A DNA stretch of 13,756 bases from Flavobacterium psychrophilum (GCA_003243255.1 QFQM01000114.1:1-13756), one strand, 5' to 3'; positions 1-7,376 are shown, counted from the first letter of the stretch. Notes: generated by a model not told the origin, from the sequence alone. Translations and numbers: made by a program.

Positions 1-1
1 T

Positions 2-715
2 ATGGATATCATTACATCTGAATTCGTTAACGCCGCAAAGAATGCTGACAAGGCAGGATTCGATATGATTGAGCTACAGGCACATCATGGATTTCTTTTA
101 GCATCTTTCCTTTCTCCGCTAACAAATATCCGAAAAGATGAATTTGGCGGAAGTATCGAAAACAGACTTAAATTCCCAATCAGCGTATTCAGGGCTGTGC
201 GCGAGGTCTTCCCGCAGAATAAACCAATGAGCGTGCGTATTTCTGCATCCGACTGGGCTGAAGGAGGAATTACCGAAGAAGAAGTGCTGACTATTGCACA
301 GGCGTTTAAGGATGCAGGTGCTGATATTATAAACGTTTCTACAGGATTAACCGTTGAAAATCAGAAACCTGCCGTTGGCAGAATGTGGCAAACCCCATTC
401 TCTGATATGGTTCGCAACGAGGTCCATATACCAACAATTACAGCGGGTTATATTCAGGACATTGACCAGATAAACACGATATTACTAAATGGGCGTGCTG
501 ATCTGGTAGCCCTTGGCAAAACATTACTATTAGATACTTCTTTTGTACGCAATGCTCAGGCTTATGAGCAATACAGGGCAAATGACCTGCAATCGGTAGG
601 CATCCCTAAGCAATATATGTCGGCAGCTTCGCATCACTACCCTTACAAAGCAGGTGAGCGTAAAGCTGTGGAAGGAATGAAAAAAGCACTTAAACCGGTA
701 ACTCATAAAAAGTAA
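2..715 (+). CDS. Salicylyl-CoA 5-hydroxylase / 2-aminobenzoyl-CoA monooxygenase, C-terminal OYE-like domain (5'-partial)
   Basis: The 237 visible residues are the second half of an Old Yellow Enzyme-type FMN barrel. Landmarks are GFDMIELQAHHGFLLASFLSP (residues about 19-39), DEFGGSIENR (47-56), the MSVRIS strand and GRADLVALGKTLL near the end. The stretches MSVRISASDW and GRMWQTPFSDMVRNEV match, from memory, the C-terminal domain of the fused FAD monooxygenase/OYE enzymes that 5-hydroxylate salicylyl-CoA (Streptomyces SdgC type) or 2-aminobenzoyl-CoA (Azoarcus evansii ACMR type). The first Met lies inside the barrel, so the true start and the FAD domain should be left of the window. A free-standing OYE reductase cannot be excluded. 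It is the first visible gene of the operon and ends 15 bp before the ligase. The choice between hydroxy and amino substrate cannot be made from this domain. Confidence 0.8.
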   Translation: MDIITSEFVNAAKNADKAGFDMIELQAHHGFLLASFLSPLTNIRKDEFGGSIENRLKFPISVFRAVREVFPQNKPMSVRISASDWAEGGITEEEVLTIAQAFKDAGADIINVSTGLTVENQKPAVGRMWQTPFSDMVRNEVHIPTITAGYIQDIDQINTILLNGRADLVALGKTLLLDTSFVRNAQAYEQYRANDLQSVGIPKQYMSAASHHYPYKAGERKAVEGMKKALKPVTHKK

Positions 716-730
716 CAACACGATATAGTG

Positions 731-2347
731 ATGAAACATTACGAAGATAATTTCGCACACGATCATCTACCTGATGCCTCTTTACAGGCAGAATGCTTTA
801 CAGGGCATCCGGATTTTGAGTTTCCGGAAAACCTTAACTGTGTAGAAAAGCTTTTAGACAGGCACATTGCTGAAGGAAATGGTGATAAAATCGCCATCCG
901 CACTTTTGATTTATCGTGGACATTTAATGACCTTTTTGAAAAAGCCAACCAGATTGCCCATGTACTGACTGAAAACCTTGATTTTAAACCAGGTAACAGG
1001 GTACTGATACGTTCGGCAAACAACCCAATGTATGTAGCTTGCTGGTTTGGTATACTAAAAGCCGGAGGGATTGTGGTTGCTACTATGCCCTTACTCCGTG
1101 AAAAAGAACTTACCGTAATGGTGGATAGTGCTGAAATATCGCATGCTTTTTGTGATTACAGGCTTGAAGATGCTATGATGGAAGTAAAATCGCCATTCCT
1201 GAAACATGTAATAACATTTGATGGTTCAGGTGAAGGCTTTTCAAAACTTGAAACCCTGATGGGTAACAAACCAAAGGAGTTTAATAATTATCCAACAAAA
1301 TCAGATTCACTTTCTATAATAGGCTTTACATCGGGAACGACAGGAAAACCTAAAATGACGTCGCATTACCACAAAGATATATTGTTAATATGTGAGGCGT
1401 TCCCTAAATATTCTCTTCAACCTACACCTGAGGATGTATTTACAGGTAGTCCTCCTTTAGGATTTACCTTTGGTTTAGGTGGTTTGGTGTTGTTCCCTTT
1501 CTATTATGGTGCATCAACATTCCTTATAGAAAAACCATCCCCTGAACTATTATTACAGGCCATTCAGGATTTTAAAGTAACTATTTGCTTTACTGCGCCT
1601 ACTGCGTGGAGAGTATTGACTACCAAAGTAAACGAGTTTGATATATCATCACTTCGCAAATGTGTATCAGCTGGAGAAACTTTGCCACTAAAAGTATGGG
1701 AAGACTGGTATGAAGCTACAGGCCTGAAAATAATTGATGGTATTGGCTCAACCGAAATACTGCATATCTTTATATCTTCTAATGAAGAAAATATGCGTAA
1801 AGGCTCAACAGGACTTCCTGTACGCGGTTATGAAGCCCGAATAGTTGATAAAAAAGGAAATGAATTACCCGTAGGCACAGCGGGACGACTAGCTGTACGT
1901 GGCATAACGGGTTGCAAATACCTGAACAGCCCTGAAAAGCAAAAGGAATACGTAGAAAACGGCTGGAACATTACCGGAGACATCTTCCGTCAGGACGAAG
2001 ATGGTTACTTTTGGTTTGTAGCCCGCGGAGATGATATGATCATTTCATCCGGTTACAATATTGCCGCTATAGAAGTAGAAAGCGTATTACTTACCCATGA
2101 AGATATCGCTGAGTGCGCTGTAGTTGGACTTCCTGACGAAAACCGAGGCATGCTGGTTTGCGCCTACATAGTATTAAAAGACAAAGAAAAAGCCTGCGAT
2201 GCATTAACCAAAACCATACAGGACTGGTTTAAACAAGTTGCAGCGCCATATAAATACCCAAGAGAAATTCGCTATATGGATGCTCTTCCAAAAACGGAAA
2301 CGGGAAAAATACAGCGATTTAAACTAAAGACAACAGTACAAGCCTAA
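731..2347 (+). CDS. Aryl-CoA ligase of the benzoate / 2-aminobenzoate (salicylate) type
   Basis: This is a 538-residue ANL-superfamily enzyme expected to activate an aromatic acid with ATP to the acyl-AMP and then the CoA thioester. The P-loop TSGTTGKPK is at about residues 200-208. The A5 motif reads DGIGSTEILHIF, close to the GIGSTEMLHIF form typical of benzoate- and 2-aminobenzoate-CoA ligases. TGD, the hinge region (DDMIISSGYNIAAIEVE) and the C-terminal catalytic Lys in LPKTETGK (about residue 526) are all present. The N-terminal FAHDHLP also resembles 2-aminobenzoate-CoA ligases. I chose the ATG at 731 over a GTG one codon upstream. The stop overlaps the next start (TAATG), which suggests translational coupling. 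Beside the CoA-ester hydroxylase, the likely substrate is salicylate or anthranilate. Confidence 0.85.
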   Translation: MKHYEDNFAHDHLPDASLQAECFTGHPDFEFPENLNCVEKLLDRHIAEGNGDKIAIRTFDLSWTFNDLFEKANQIAHVLTENLDFKPGNRVLIRSANNPMYVACWFGILKAGGIVVATMPLLREKELTVMVDSAEISHAFCDYRLEDAMMEVKSPFLKHVITFDGSGEGFSKLETLMGNKPKEFNNYPTKSDSLSIIGFTSGTTGKPKMTSHYHKDILLICEAFPKYSLQPTPEDVFTGSPPLGFTFGLGGLVLFPFYYGASTFLIEKPSPELLLQAIQDFKVTICFTAPTAWRVLTTKVNEFDISSLRKCVSAGETLPLKVWEDWYEATGLKIIDGIGSTEILHIFISSNEENMRKGSTGLPVRGYEARIVDKKGNELPVGTAGRLAVRGITGCKYLNSPEKQKEYVENGWNITGDIFRQDEDGYFWFVARGDDMIISSGYNIAAIEVESVLLTHEDIAECAVVGLPDENRGMLVCAYIVLKDKEKACDALTKTIQDWFKQVAAPYKYPREIRYMDALPKTETGKIQRFKLKTTVQA

Positions 2348-2775
2348 TGGAAAACGCGTTTATAAAAAAAGAGAAAGTCCGCTTTCAGCATGTAGATTAC
2401 GCAGGGATAGTATTCTATCCCCGATTTTTAGAAATGCTGAACTGCCTTGTGGAAGATTTTTACGAGGAAGCATTAAACATGCCGTTCAAAAACATTCATA
2501 AAACCGGAGGAATCCCTACGGTTGACCTAAAAGTGCAATTCAAAAAAGCGGCACGGTTAGGCGATGAACTTACAAAATATTTCTGGATCAAAAATCTGGG
2601 TGGATCTTCTATGAACTGCGGATTCAAATTTGAGCACGAAGACGGTTCCGTTTGTCTTGAAGGAGAAGTGACACTTGTAAAAGTAGATTTCCTGAATGAC
2701 AGGGGCGATATAAAATCGAGCCCGTTTACAGAAGAAATGAGGGCAATCCTTGAAAAATACAGAATTCAAAATTAA
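2347..2775 (+). CDS. Hotdog acyl-CoA thioesterase, 4-hydroxybenzoyl-CoA thioesterase type
   Basis: This 142-residue protein has the length of a single hotdog domain. The motif HVDYAGIVFYPRFLEMLN places Asp17 where the catalytic Asp17 sits in the Pseudomonas CBS3 4-hydroxybenzoyl-CoA thioesterase (CDPAGIVWYP). The family hydrolyses aromatic and short acyl-CoA thioesters in the cytoplasm. In this operon the obvious job is to release gentisate or 5-hydroxyanthranilate from its CoA ester after 5-hydroxylation, so that the ring-cleaving cupin can act. In the Streptomyces WA46 sdg pathway that step was assigned to no dedicated gene, as far as I recall. The ATG overlaps the ligase stop by 1 bp, and only 4 bp separate the stop from the nitrilase start. 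The family call is firm; the substrate is inferred from context. Confidence 0.85.
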   Translation: MENAFIKKEKVRFQHVDYAGIVFYPRFLEMLNCLVEDFYEEALNMPFKNIHKTGGIPTVDLKVQFKKAARLGDELTKYFWIKNLGGSSMNCGFKFEHEDGSVCLEGEVTLVKVDFLNDRGDIKSSPFTEEMRAILEKYRIQN

Positions 2776-2779
2776 TAAT

Positions 2780-3751
2780 ATGTTGAATTTATCAAAATTT
2801 AAAGCTGCTGCGGTTCAGGCATCCCCTGTTTTCTTAAATGTCAATGCCACTGTAGACAAATCTATATCGATAATCAGGGAAGCTGCCGGAAACGGGGCTT
2901 CTTTAGTTGCTTTTCCTGAAGTATTTGTTGCCGGTTATCCGTATTGGAACTGGATAATGACACCTGTTCAGGGTAGTCAGTGGTATGAAAAACTATATGT
3001 GAATTCTATTACAGTTCCGGGGCCTGAAGTTGACCGTATATGCGAAGCTGCTAAAGAGAATAATATTCATATAGTGATTGGTGTTAACGAACGCGGACAA
3101 AGTTTTGGCGAATTATACAACACCAATCTTATTATTGATAACAAAGGTAATCTTGTTGGCAAGCACCGTAAACTCGTTCCTACCTGGGCTGAAAAGCTTA
3201 CCTGGACAGGTGGTGATGGCTCATCTCTTAAAGTATACAATACTGAAATCGGTCCTATTGGTACACTGGCCTGTGGTGAAAACACAAATACACTGGCTCG
3301 TTTTACCCTGCTTTCACAAGGTGAATTAATACACATTGCCAATTATATCTCATTACCTGTAGCCCCTCCGGATTATAACATGGCCGAAGCCATCAAGATA
3401 AGGGCTGCAGCACATTCATTTGAAGGTAAATTGTTTACGATAGTATCATGCTCAACAATTACTAAAGAGATAATTGACGCAATGAAAGAAGATGTGCCTA
3501 ATGCTGAAGAGCTGCTTACGCGTAAGAATAGTGCATTTTCAGGTGTTATCGGTCCAAATGGAGCTGTTATAGGTGAACCGCTTATTGATGGAGAAGGCAT
3601 TGTATATGCTGATATTGATCTATCAAAATGTATTCAGCCTAAACAAATGCATGATATCCTTGGACATTATAACCGTTTCGACATCTTCGATCTTAGGGTA
3701 AATACTGCCCCAAGAAAAAATATTACTTTTACAGGAAATGAAGAAGTATAA
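2780..3751 (+). CDS. Nitrilase (branch-1, CN-hydrolase superfamily)
   Basis: This 323-residue protein carries the complete Glu-Lys-Cys triad: Glu47 in FPEVFVAGYPYW, Lys131 in RKLVPTWAEKLTW, and Cys165 in ACGENTNTLARF. The YPYW block and the PTWAEKLTW...GDG block are typical of true nitrilases (branch 1), which turn nitriles into carboxylic acids and ammonia, rather than of the amidase branches. The ATG at 2780 is preferred because homologues start shortly before the KAAAVQASPVF strand; an upstream in-frame TTG at 2750 lies inside the thioesterase gene. It sits between the thioesterase and ring-cleavage genes. It could supply the aromatic acid from a nitrile (for example 2-hydroxy- or 2-aminobenzonitrile, or an indole-derived nitrile). 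It could instead hydrolyse an amide such as maleamate if the substrate carries nitrogen. Substrate not determined. Confidence 0.85.
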   Translation: MLNLSKFKAAAVQASPVFLNVNATVDKSISIIREAAGNGASLVAFPEVFVAGYPYWNWIMTPVQGSQWYEKLYVNSITVPGPEVDRICEAAKENNIHIVIGVNERGQSFGELYNTNLIIDNKGNLVGKHRKLVPTWAEKLTWTGGDGSSLKVYNTEIGPIGTLACGENTNTLARFTLLSQGELIHIANYISLPVAPPDYNMAEAIKIRAAAHSFEGKLFTIVSCSTITKEIIDAMKEDVPNAEELLTRKNSAFSGVIGPNGAVIGEPLIDGEGIVYADIDLSKCIQPKQMHDILGHYNRFDIFDLRVNTAPRKNITFTGNEEV

Positions 3752-3776
3752 CACTTTTATTGTCAATATATAATCT

Positions 3777-4382
3777 ATGCGATTATTACTGTTTTTCTTA
3801 TTTTACACATTACATTCGATTGCTCAGGATCAGGAAGCTAAACTATTCTTTAAAGATGGCACCACAGTTTCAGGGTATGGAGAAATCAAAACAAAAGGCT
3901 TTTTAAACACTAAAATAGCTCCAAAAATTTTGTTCCGATTCTCTAAAGATGAAAAGGCTGATGAATGGGATTACGAAATGGTTGATAAAATTGAATTTTA
4001 TGGGTTTGAAATGTATAAAACATTTACTTATGTAAAAGTTGGAGATGATAACAATATAGAATATCGTTTATTAGAGCTTATAACTGAAGGTAAAGTGAAT
4101 TTATACCTGGAGAAAAATGAATATTCAGGCTCTAATAATATACAACAGCCAGGATCTTATCAAAAGTGGGAAACGACAACCTATATGGTAAAAAAAGAAA
4201 GTGAATCTAAATTAACCGTATTAGGAGCCAACAAGAAAAAAATTGCTGAATATTTTAAAGATTGTTCAGGGATAAAAAAGAAATTGGACAGGAACGAATT
4301 CAGCATTAAGAATATTAAAGATATTGTCGAATACTATAATGATTATTGTTCAGACGGTAATTACATAGATACGGAAGAGTAA
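3777..4382 (+). CDS. Unrecognised exported protein inside the catabolic operon
   Basis: The product has 201 residues and I do not recognise the family. The N-terminus MRLLLFFLFYTLHSIAQ is a short Sec signal peptide with likely cleavage just after Gln17 or nearby, a common form in Bacteroidota. The mature part begins AKLFFKDGTTVSGYGEI, looks beta-rich with many Lys and Glu, and ends in a Lys/Asn-rich helical segment (FSIKNIKDIVEYYNDYC). No lipobox Cys follows the signal. It is clearly more AT-rich than its neighbours: two 60-base stretches counted by hand (4021-4080, 4201-4260) are about 25% and 28% GC, against about 52% for 4681-4740 in the dioxygenase. Gaps of 25 and 18 bp to the flanking genes imply co-transcription. 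It may be a recent insertion with no catabolic role, or a cell-envelope accessory protein. Confidence 0.75.
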   Translation: MRLLLFFLFYTLHSIAQDQEAKLFFKDGTTVSGYGEIKTKGFLNTKIAPKILFRFSKDEKADEWDYEMVDKIEFYGFEMYKTFTYVKVGDDNNIEYRLLELITEGKVNLYLEKNEYSGSNNIQQPGSYQKWETTTYMVKKESESKLTVLGANKKKIAEYFKDCSGIKKKLDRNEFSIKNIKDIVEYYNDYCSDGNYIDTEE

Positions 4383-4400
4383 AAACAAAACCATTTTGAT

Positions 4401-5507
4401 ATGGAAGAAAAATATGACGATAGCGTATTAGGCCGTGCCCGTGTTCAGGATACCCCTGAACTGGAAGCCTATTATAAAGAGCTTGAAGGTCTAGGTGCAG
4501 GAGCACTCTGGACTGTAGCTAACGATATTGAGCCATGGGAACCACGTTCTTCATCAGTACCAATGCTTTGGAAATATGAGAACCTACGAGAACTTGTTCT
4601 TAAATCATCCGAACTGGTTACTCCGGAACAGGCAGGCCGCCGTGTTGTTTACCTTGTAAACGACAAACGTAAAGACGTCAGTGCTGCTGTAGGATGGTTA
4701 TACACCGGAATTCAGGTTACACGCCCGGGTGAAAGCACATCTGCCCATAGGCATAAAGCATCTGCACTTCGTTTTATTATGGAAGGAGAAGGCGGTTATA
4801 CCGTTGTTGATGGCAACAAGATTATGCTTGAGGTTAATGACTTTGTTATCACCCCAAACAGCACATGGCATGAACATGGTGTTGAAGAAGGCGGTAAAAC
4901 CTGTATATGGCAGGATGGACTTGATATTCCGCTTGTAAATGCTTTGGAAGCCAATGATTATGCTGTTTATGACGGTAAACAACCATTGGTTGCACCTGTA
5001 AATCATTTGCCAATGACTTATGGTAGCGGTGCAGGTATAGTTCCGGCTGATATTGCCTGGGATAAACCCTATTCTCCCCTTTTTAAATATTCATGGAAAA
5101 AAGTATATCCTGCATTATTAGAAGCGGCAAAAGTAAATGACGGTTCTCCTTTTGACGGTATCCTTATGCATTATACAAATCCTGTAACCGGGGGTCATGT
5201 AATGCAGACCATGGGTGCATCTATACAACTGCTTAGAGCCGGTGAACATACAAAAGCCCACAAACATACCGGATCTTTTGTGTACCAATGTGCCAAAGGT
5301 CGTGGTTACTCAATTATCAACGGTAAACGATTTGACTGGAAAGAACGTGATATTTTCTGTGTTCCTTCTTGGGCATATCATGAGCACGTAAATCTTTCTG
5401 AAACTGAAGACGCTTGCCTGTTCTCTTTTAACGACCTCCCAGTTATCCAGTCGTTAGGATTATATCAGGAAAAAGAACATCCTGATGGCTACCAAAAAAT
5501 AGATTAA
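4401..5507 (+). CDS. gtdA: Gentisate 1,2-dioxygenase-like bicupin
   Basis: This 368-residue bicupin matches gentisate 1,2-dioxygenases in length and layout. The first cupin carries HRH (His116, His118) and TWHEHG (His157), spaced as the Fe(II) ligands His119/121/160 in the characterised salicylate dioxygenase of this family. The second cupin, from about residue 285, repeats the pattern with AHKHTGS and WAYHEH. The family opens the ring between the carboxyl carbon and the adjacent hydroxylated or aminated carbon; gentisate gives maleylpyruvate. The downstream FAH hydrolase and maleate isomerase fit that product. Close relatives use 5-substituted anthranilates/salicylates or 1-hydroxy-2-naphthoate, so a 5-hydroxyanthranilate substrate remains possible. 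The ATG at 4401 has no clear Shine-Dalgarno site, as is usual in this phylum. Confidence 0.87.
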   Translation: MEEKYDDSVLGRARVQDTPELEAYYKELEGLGAGALWTVANDIEPWEPRSSSVPMLWKYENLRELVLKSSELVTPEQAGRRVVYLVNDKRKDVSAAVGWLYTGIQVTRPGESTSAHRHKASALRFIMEGEGGYTVVDGNKIMLEVNDFVITPNSTWHEHGVEEGGKTCIWQDGLDIPLVNALEANDYAVYDGKQPLVAPVNHLPMTYGSGAGIVPADIAWDKPYSPLFKYSWKKVYPALLEAAKVNDGSPFDGILMHYTNPVTGGHVMQTMGASIQLLRAGEHTKAHKHTGSFVYQCAKGRGYSIINGKRFDWKERDIFCVPSWAYHEHVNLSETEDACLFSFNDLPVIQSLGLYQEKEHPDGYQKID

Positions 5508-5535
5508 TACAGAATAAATACAACAAACGTAAATA

Positions 5536-6453
5536 ATGAAATTAGTTACTTACAGAATAAACCATACCCCTGCCCGCTTAGGCTTTATTGAAGAACAGAT
5601 GATTATTGATGCAGAAAAGTTAGGACACATCAAACAAAGTCTGCTTCCTGACAATATGCTTGACTTTATCGACTTAGGCATTGATGGGATTAACCATGCA
5701 GTTCGCCTAATTAATACAGCAACAAAAGAAGAACTGGAAGAATGTTCTATCCCATTAGCAAATGCTACACTATTGGCGCCAATACCAAGGCCTCGCAAGA
5801 ATATCTTCGGAATTGGCCTTAATTATACAGAACACGTTGCAGAATCAGCCCGTACGCTTGATACATCAAAAGAATTACCACAGGAACCTGTAATTTTCTC
5901 TAAACCTACTACAGCAGTTACAGGACCTGAAACTAATATCATCCACAACCAAAAGATTACCAAACAACTTGACTGGGAAGTTGAGCTTGCAGTAATCATT
6001 GGTAAAGGAGGAAAAAACATTTCCAGAGAAAACGCGATGGATCACGTATATGGCTACACAGTAATAAACGACATTAGTGCCCGTGACTGCCGCCGTGCCG
6101 GACAATGGATAGTTTCTAAAGGTCAGGATACCTTTGCCCCTATGGGACCGGTACTGGTTACTCGTGATGAAATTGCAGACCCACATAATCTTAACCTTCG
6201 CCTTACTGTAAATGGTGTAGAGAAACAGAATTCGAATACTAAATTCATGCTGTTCAACATCAACGACCTGATACATGATTTAAGTACAGTGTTTACTCTT
6301 GATACAGCCGATATCATCGCTACAGGTACTCCTGCCGGTGTTGGAGCAGGTCGCAGTCCACAGGAATTTATGTGGCCAGGAGACGTAGTTGAGGCTACAG
6401 TTGAAGGAATAGGAACATTAAGAAATACCGTAGTAGATTCTGAAGAGGTTTAA
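5536..6453 (+). CDS. Fumarylacetoacetate hydrolase-family protein, probable maleylpyruvate hydrolase
   Basis: This 305-residue FAH-family protein has a short N-terminal domain (about 1-85) and the FAH catalytic fold after it. Visible active-site elements are GIGLNYTEH (His100), the metal ligands Glu148 and Glu150 in DWEVELAVIIG, Asp179 in VINDISARD, Lys195 in SKGQDTFAPMGP, and GTPAGVG near the end. The family cleaves carbon-carbon bonds of beta-diketo acids with a divalent metal. Placed directly between the ring-cleavage dioxygenase and maleate isomerase, it most likely hydrolyses maleylpyruvate to maleate and pyruvate. No maleylpyruvate isomerase (glutathione- or mycothiol-type) is visible in the window, which supports direct hydrolysis. 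Fumarylpyruvate hydrolase is the alternative if an isomerase is encoded elsewhere. Confidence 0.85.
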   Translation: MKLVTYRINHTPARLGFIEEQMIIDAEKLGHIKQSLLPDNMLDFIDLGIDGINHAVRLINTATKEELEECSIPLANATLLAPIPRPRKNIFGIGLNYTEHVAESARTLDTSKELPQEPVIFSKPTTAVTGPETNIIHNQKITKQLDWEVELAVIIGKGGKNISRENAMDHVYGYTVINDISARDCRRAGQWIVSKGQDTFAPMGPVLVTRDEIADPHNLNLRLTVNGVEKQNSNTKFMLFNINDLIHDLSTVFTLDTADIIATGTPAGVGAGRSPQEFMWPGDVVEATVEGIGTLRNTVVDSEEV

Positions 6454-6464
6454 TAAATAATAAA

Positions 6465-7220
6465 ATGACTAAGAAAACATATAGAATCGGCCAGATAGTA
6501 CCAAGTTCAAACGTTACTATGGAAACCGAAATACCTGCATTATTACGCTCGCGTGAAACTATCTCTCCTGAACGTTTTACATTCCATTCAAGCCGAATGA
6601 GAATGAAAAAAGTAACTAAGGAAGAACTTGAAGCAATGGATGCACAAAGCCTTAAATGTGCTCAGGAACTATCTGATGCTCGCGTAGATGTTATGGGTTA
6701 TGCCTGTCTTGTAGCTATTATGAGTATGGGACGCGGTTACCACTGTGTATCTGAAACCAATCTTTACGAAGAAACAGTAAAAAATGATGCCCCTGCTCCT
6801 ATTGTTACCAGTGCAGGTGCTTTGATAAACGGACTTAAAGTATTAGGAGCTAAAAAAGTAGCGGTTATTACACCTTACATGAAACCACTCACTCAGCTTG
6901 TTGTTGATTATATCGAACATCAGGGATTTGAAGTAGTTGACTCAATAGCACTCGAAATAGCTGATAACCTTGAAGTGGCTGCTCAGGATCCAATGAACCT
7001 GCTTGACATATACAAACGCCTTAATCTTGAAGGTGTAGATGTACTTGTTGTTTCTGCCTGTGTACAAATGCCTTCTCTTGAAGCTATCGACGCAATCGAA
7101 AAAGAAATTGGTATTCCTGTTACCTCTGCAGCAGTATGTACTACATACGAAATGCTTAAAAAACTCGGGCTTGACACAAAGGTTCCAATGGGTGGTGCAC
7201 TCTTAAGCGGAAAATATTAA
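6465..7220 (+). CDS. maiA: Maleate cis-trans isomerase
   Basis: This 251-residue Asp/Glu racemase-superfamily protein has both catalytic cysteines of maleate isomerases. Cys81 lies in MGYACLVAIMSMG and Cys199 in VSACVQMPS, equivalent to Cys76 and Cys194 of the Nocardia farcinica enzyme. Other family signatures are IVPSSNVTMETE at the N-terminus, TSAGAL, PYMKPLTQLVVDYIE, and the C-terminal GGALLSG. The enzyme isomerises maleate to fumarate through a covalent succinyl-cysteine adduct without cofactor, which feeds the TCA cycle. It starts 11 bp after the FAH-family gene, and its stop is followed within a few bases by a terminator hairpin, so it closes the operon. Nicotinate degradation uses the same enzyme (NicE), but none of the nicotinate ring-cleavage genes are seen here. 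Confidence 0.92.
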   Translation: MTKKTYRIGQIVPSSNVTMETEIPALLRSRETISPERFTFHSSRMRMKKVTKEELEAMDAQSLKCAQELSDARVDVMGYACLVAIMSMGRGYHCVSETNLYEETVKNDAPAPIVTSAGALINGLKVLGAKKVAVITPYMKPLTQLVVDYIEHQGFEVVDSIALEIADNLEVAAQDPMNLLDIYKRLNLEGVDVLVVSACVQMPSLEAIDAIEKEIGIPVTSAAVCTTYEMLKKLGLDTKVPMGGALLSGKY

Positions 7221-7224
7221 AATG

Positions 7225-7249
7225 AATCCCCTAAACAGAGGATTTTTAA
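7225..7249 (+). terminator. Probable terminator of the catabolic operon
   Basis: The arms AATCCCCT (7225-7232) and AGAGGATT (7237-7244) form an 8-bp stem with one C-A mismatch around an AAAC loop, followed by a short T-rich tail. It begins 4 bp after the maleate isomerase stop. It is modest in strength, but its position is right for the operon end. Confidence 0.55.
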
Positions 7250-7275
7250 TTCGGATTTCGAAAGAGACATCTTTT

Positions 7276-7311
7276 AAAAAAAAATTGCAGCTGCACAAAA
7301 TGCAGCTGCAA
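7276..7311 (-). terminator. Strong Rho-independent terminator (minus strand) of the candidate sRNA
   Basis: TTGCAGCTGCA (7285-7295) and TGCAGCTGCAA (7301-7311) form a perfect 11-bp stem with a 5-nt loop. On the minus strand the stem is followed at once by nine T (A run at 7276-7284). Each arm contains the palindrome TGCAGCTGCA, so the site is also a direct repeat. No annotated minus-strand gene ends here, which is the reason to look for an RNA gene. Confidence 0.75.
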
Positions 7312-7372
7312 CAATCAATATATAATAGGTATTCGGGGGGCGTTTGAATAGCAATAAATATTGCATTGAACT
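7276..7372 (-). ncRNA. Candidate small RNA of about 95 nt with a C-rich loop
   Basis: This stretch forms an independent minus-strand transcription unit lying between two terminators. A promoter lies just upstream (TTG at 7406-7408, 21 nt, TACATTTG at 7377-7384), giving a start near 7370-7372. The predicted RNA has hairpin 1 (GCAAT/ATTGC, 7351-7364). Directly adjacent is hairpin 2 (TATTC/GAATA, 7330-7350), whose 11-nt loop ends in six consecutive C (7335-7340). An A/U-rich linker follows, then a perfect 11-bp terminator stem (7285-7311) and nine U. No convincing ORF fits. A C-rich loop before an intrinsic terminator is a common design for trans-acting sRNAs that pair with G-rich mRNA sites. 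I cannot assign it to a known RNA family; Rfam Flavo-1 is one to compare. Existence is inferred from sequence alone. Confidence 0.55.
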
Positions 7373-7376
7373 ACTA

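Noticed and set aside
5875..6276. 133-codon open frame on the minus strand
   Set aside because: It lies fully inside the FAH-family gene, whose active-site motifs are clear, and its translation is Val/Tyr/Phe-rich without any recognisable motif.
6465..7220. Nicotinate degradation operon because of the maleate isomerase
   Set aside because: No nicotinate hydroxylase, 2,5-dihydroxypyridine dioxygenase or maleamate amidase of the NicF type is present; the neighbours are aryl-CoA and gentisate-type enzymes.
7285..7311. Duplicated TGCAGCTGCA palindromes as a CRISPR-like repeat or a transposon end
   Set aside because: Only two copies exist, 5 nt apart, and the following nine T on the minus strand make a terminator the better explanation.
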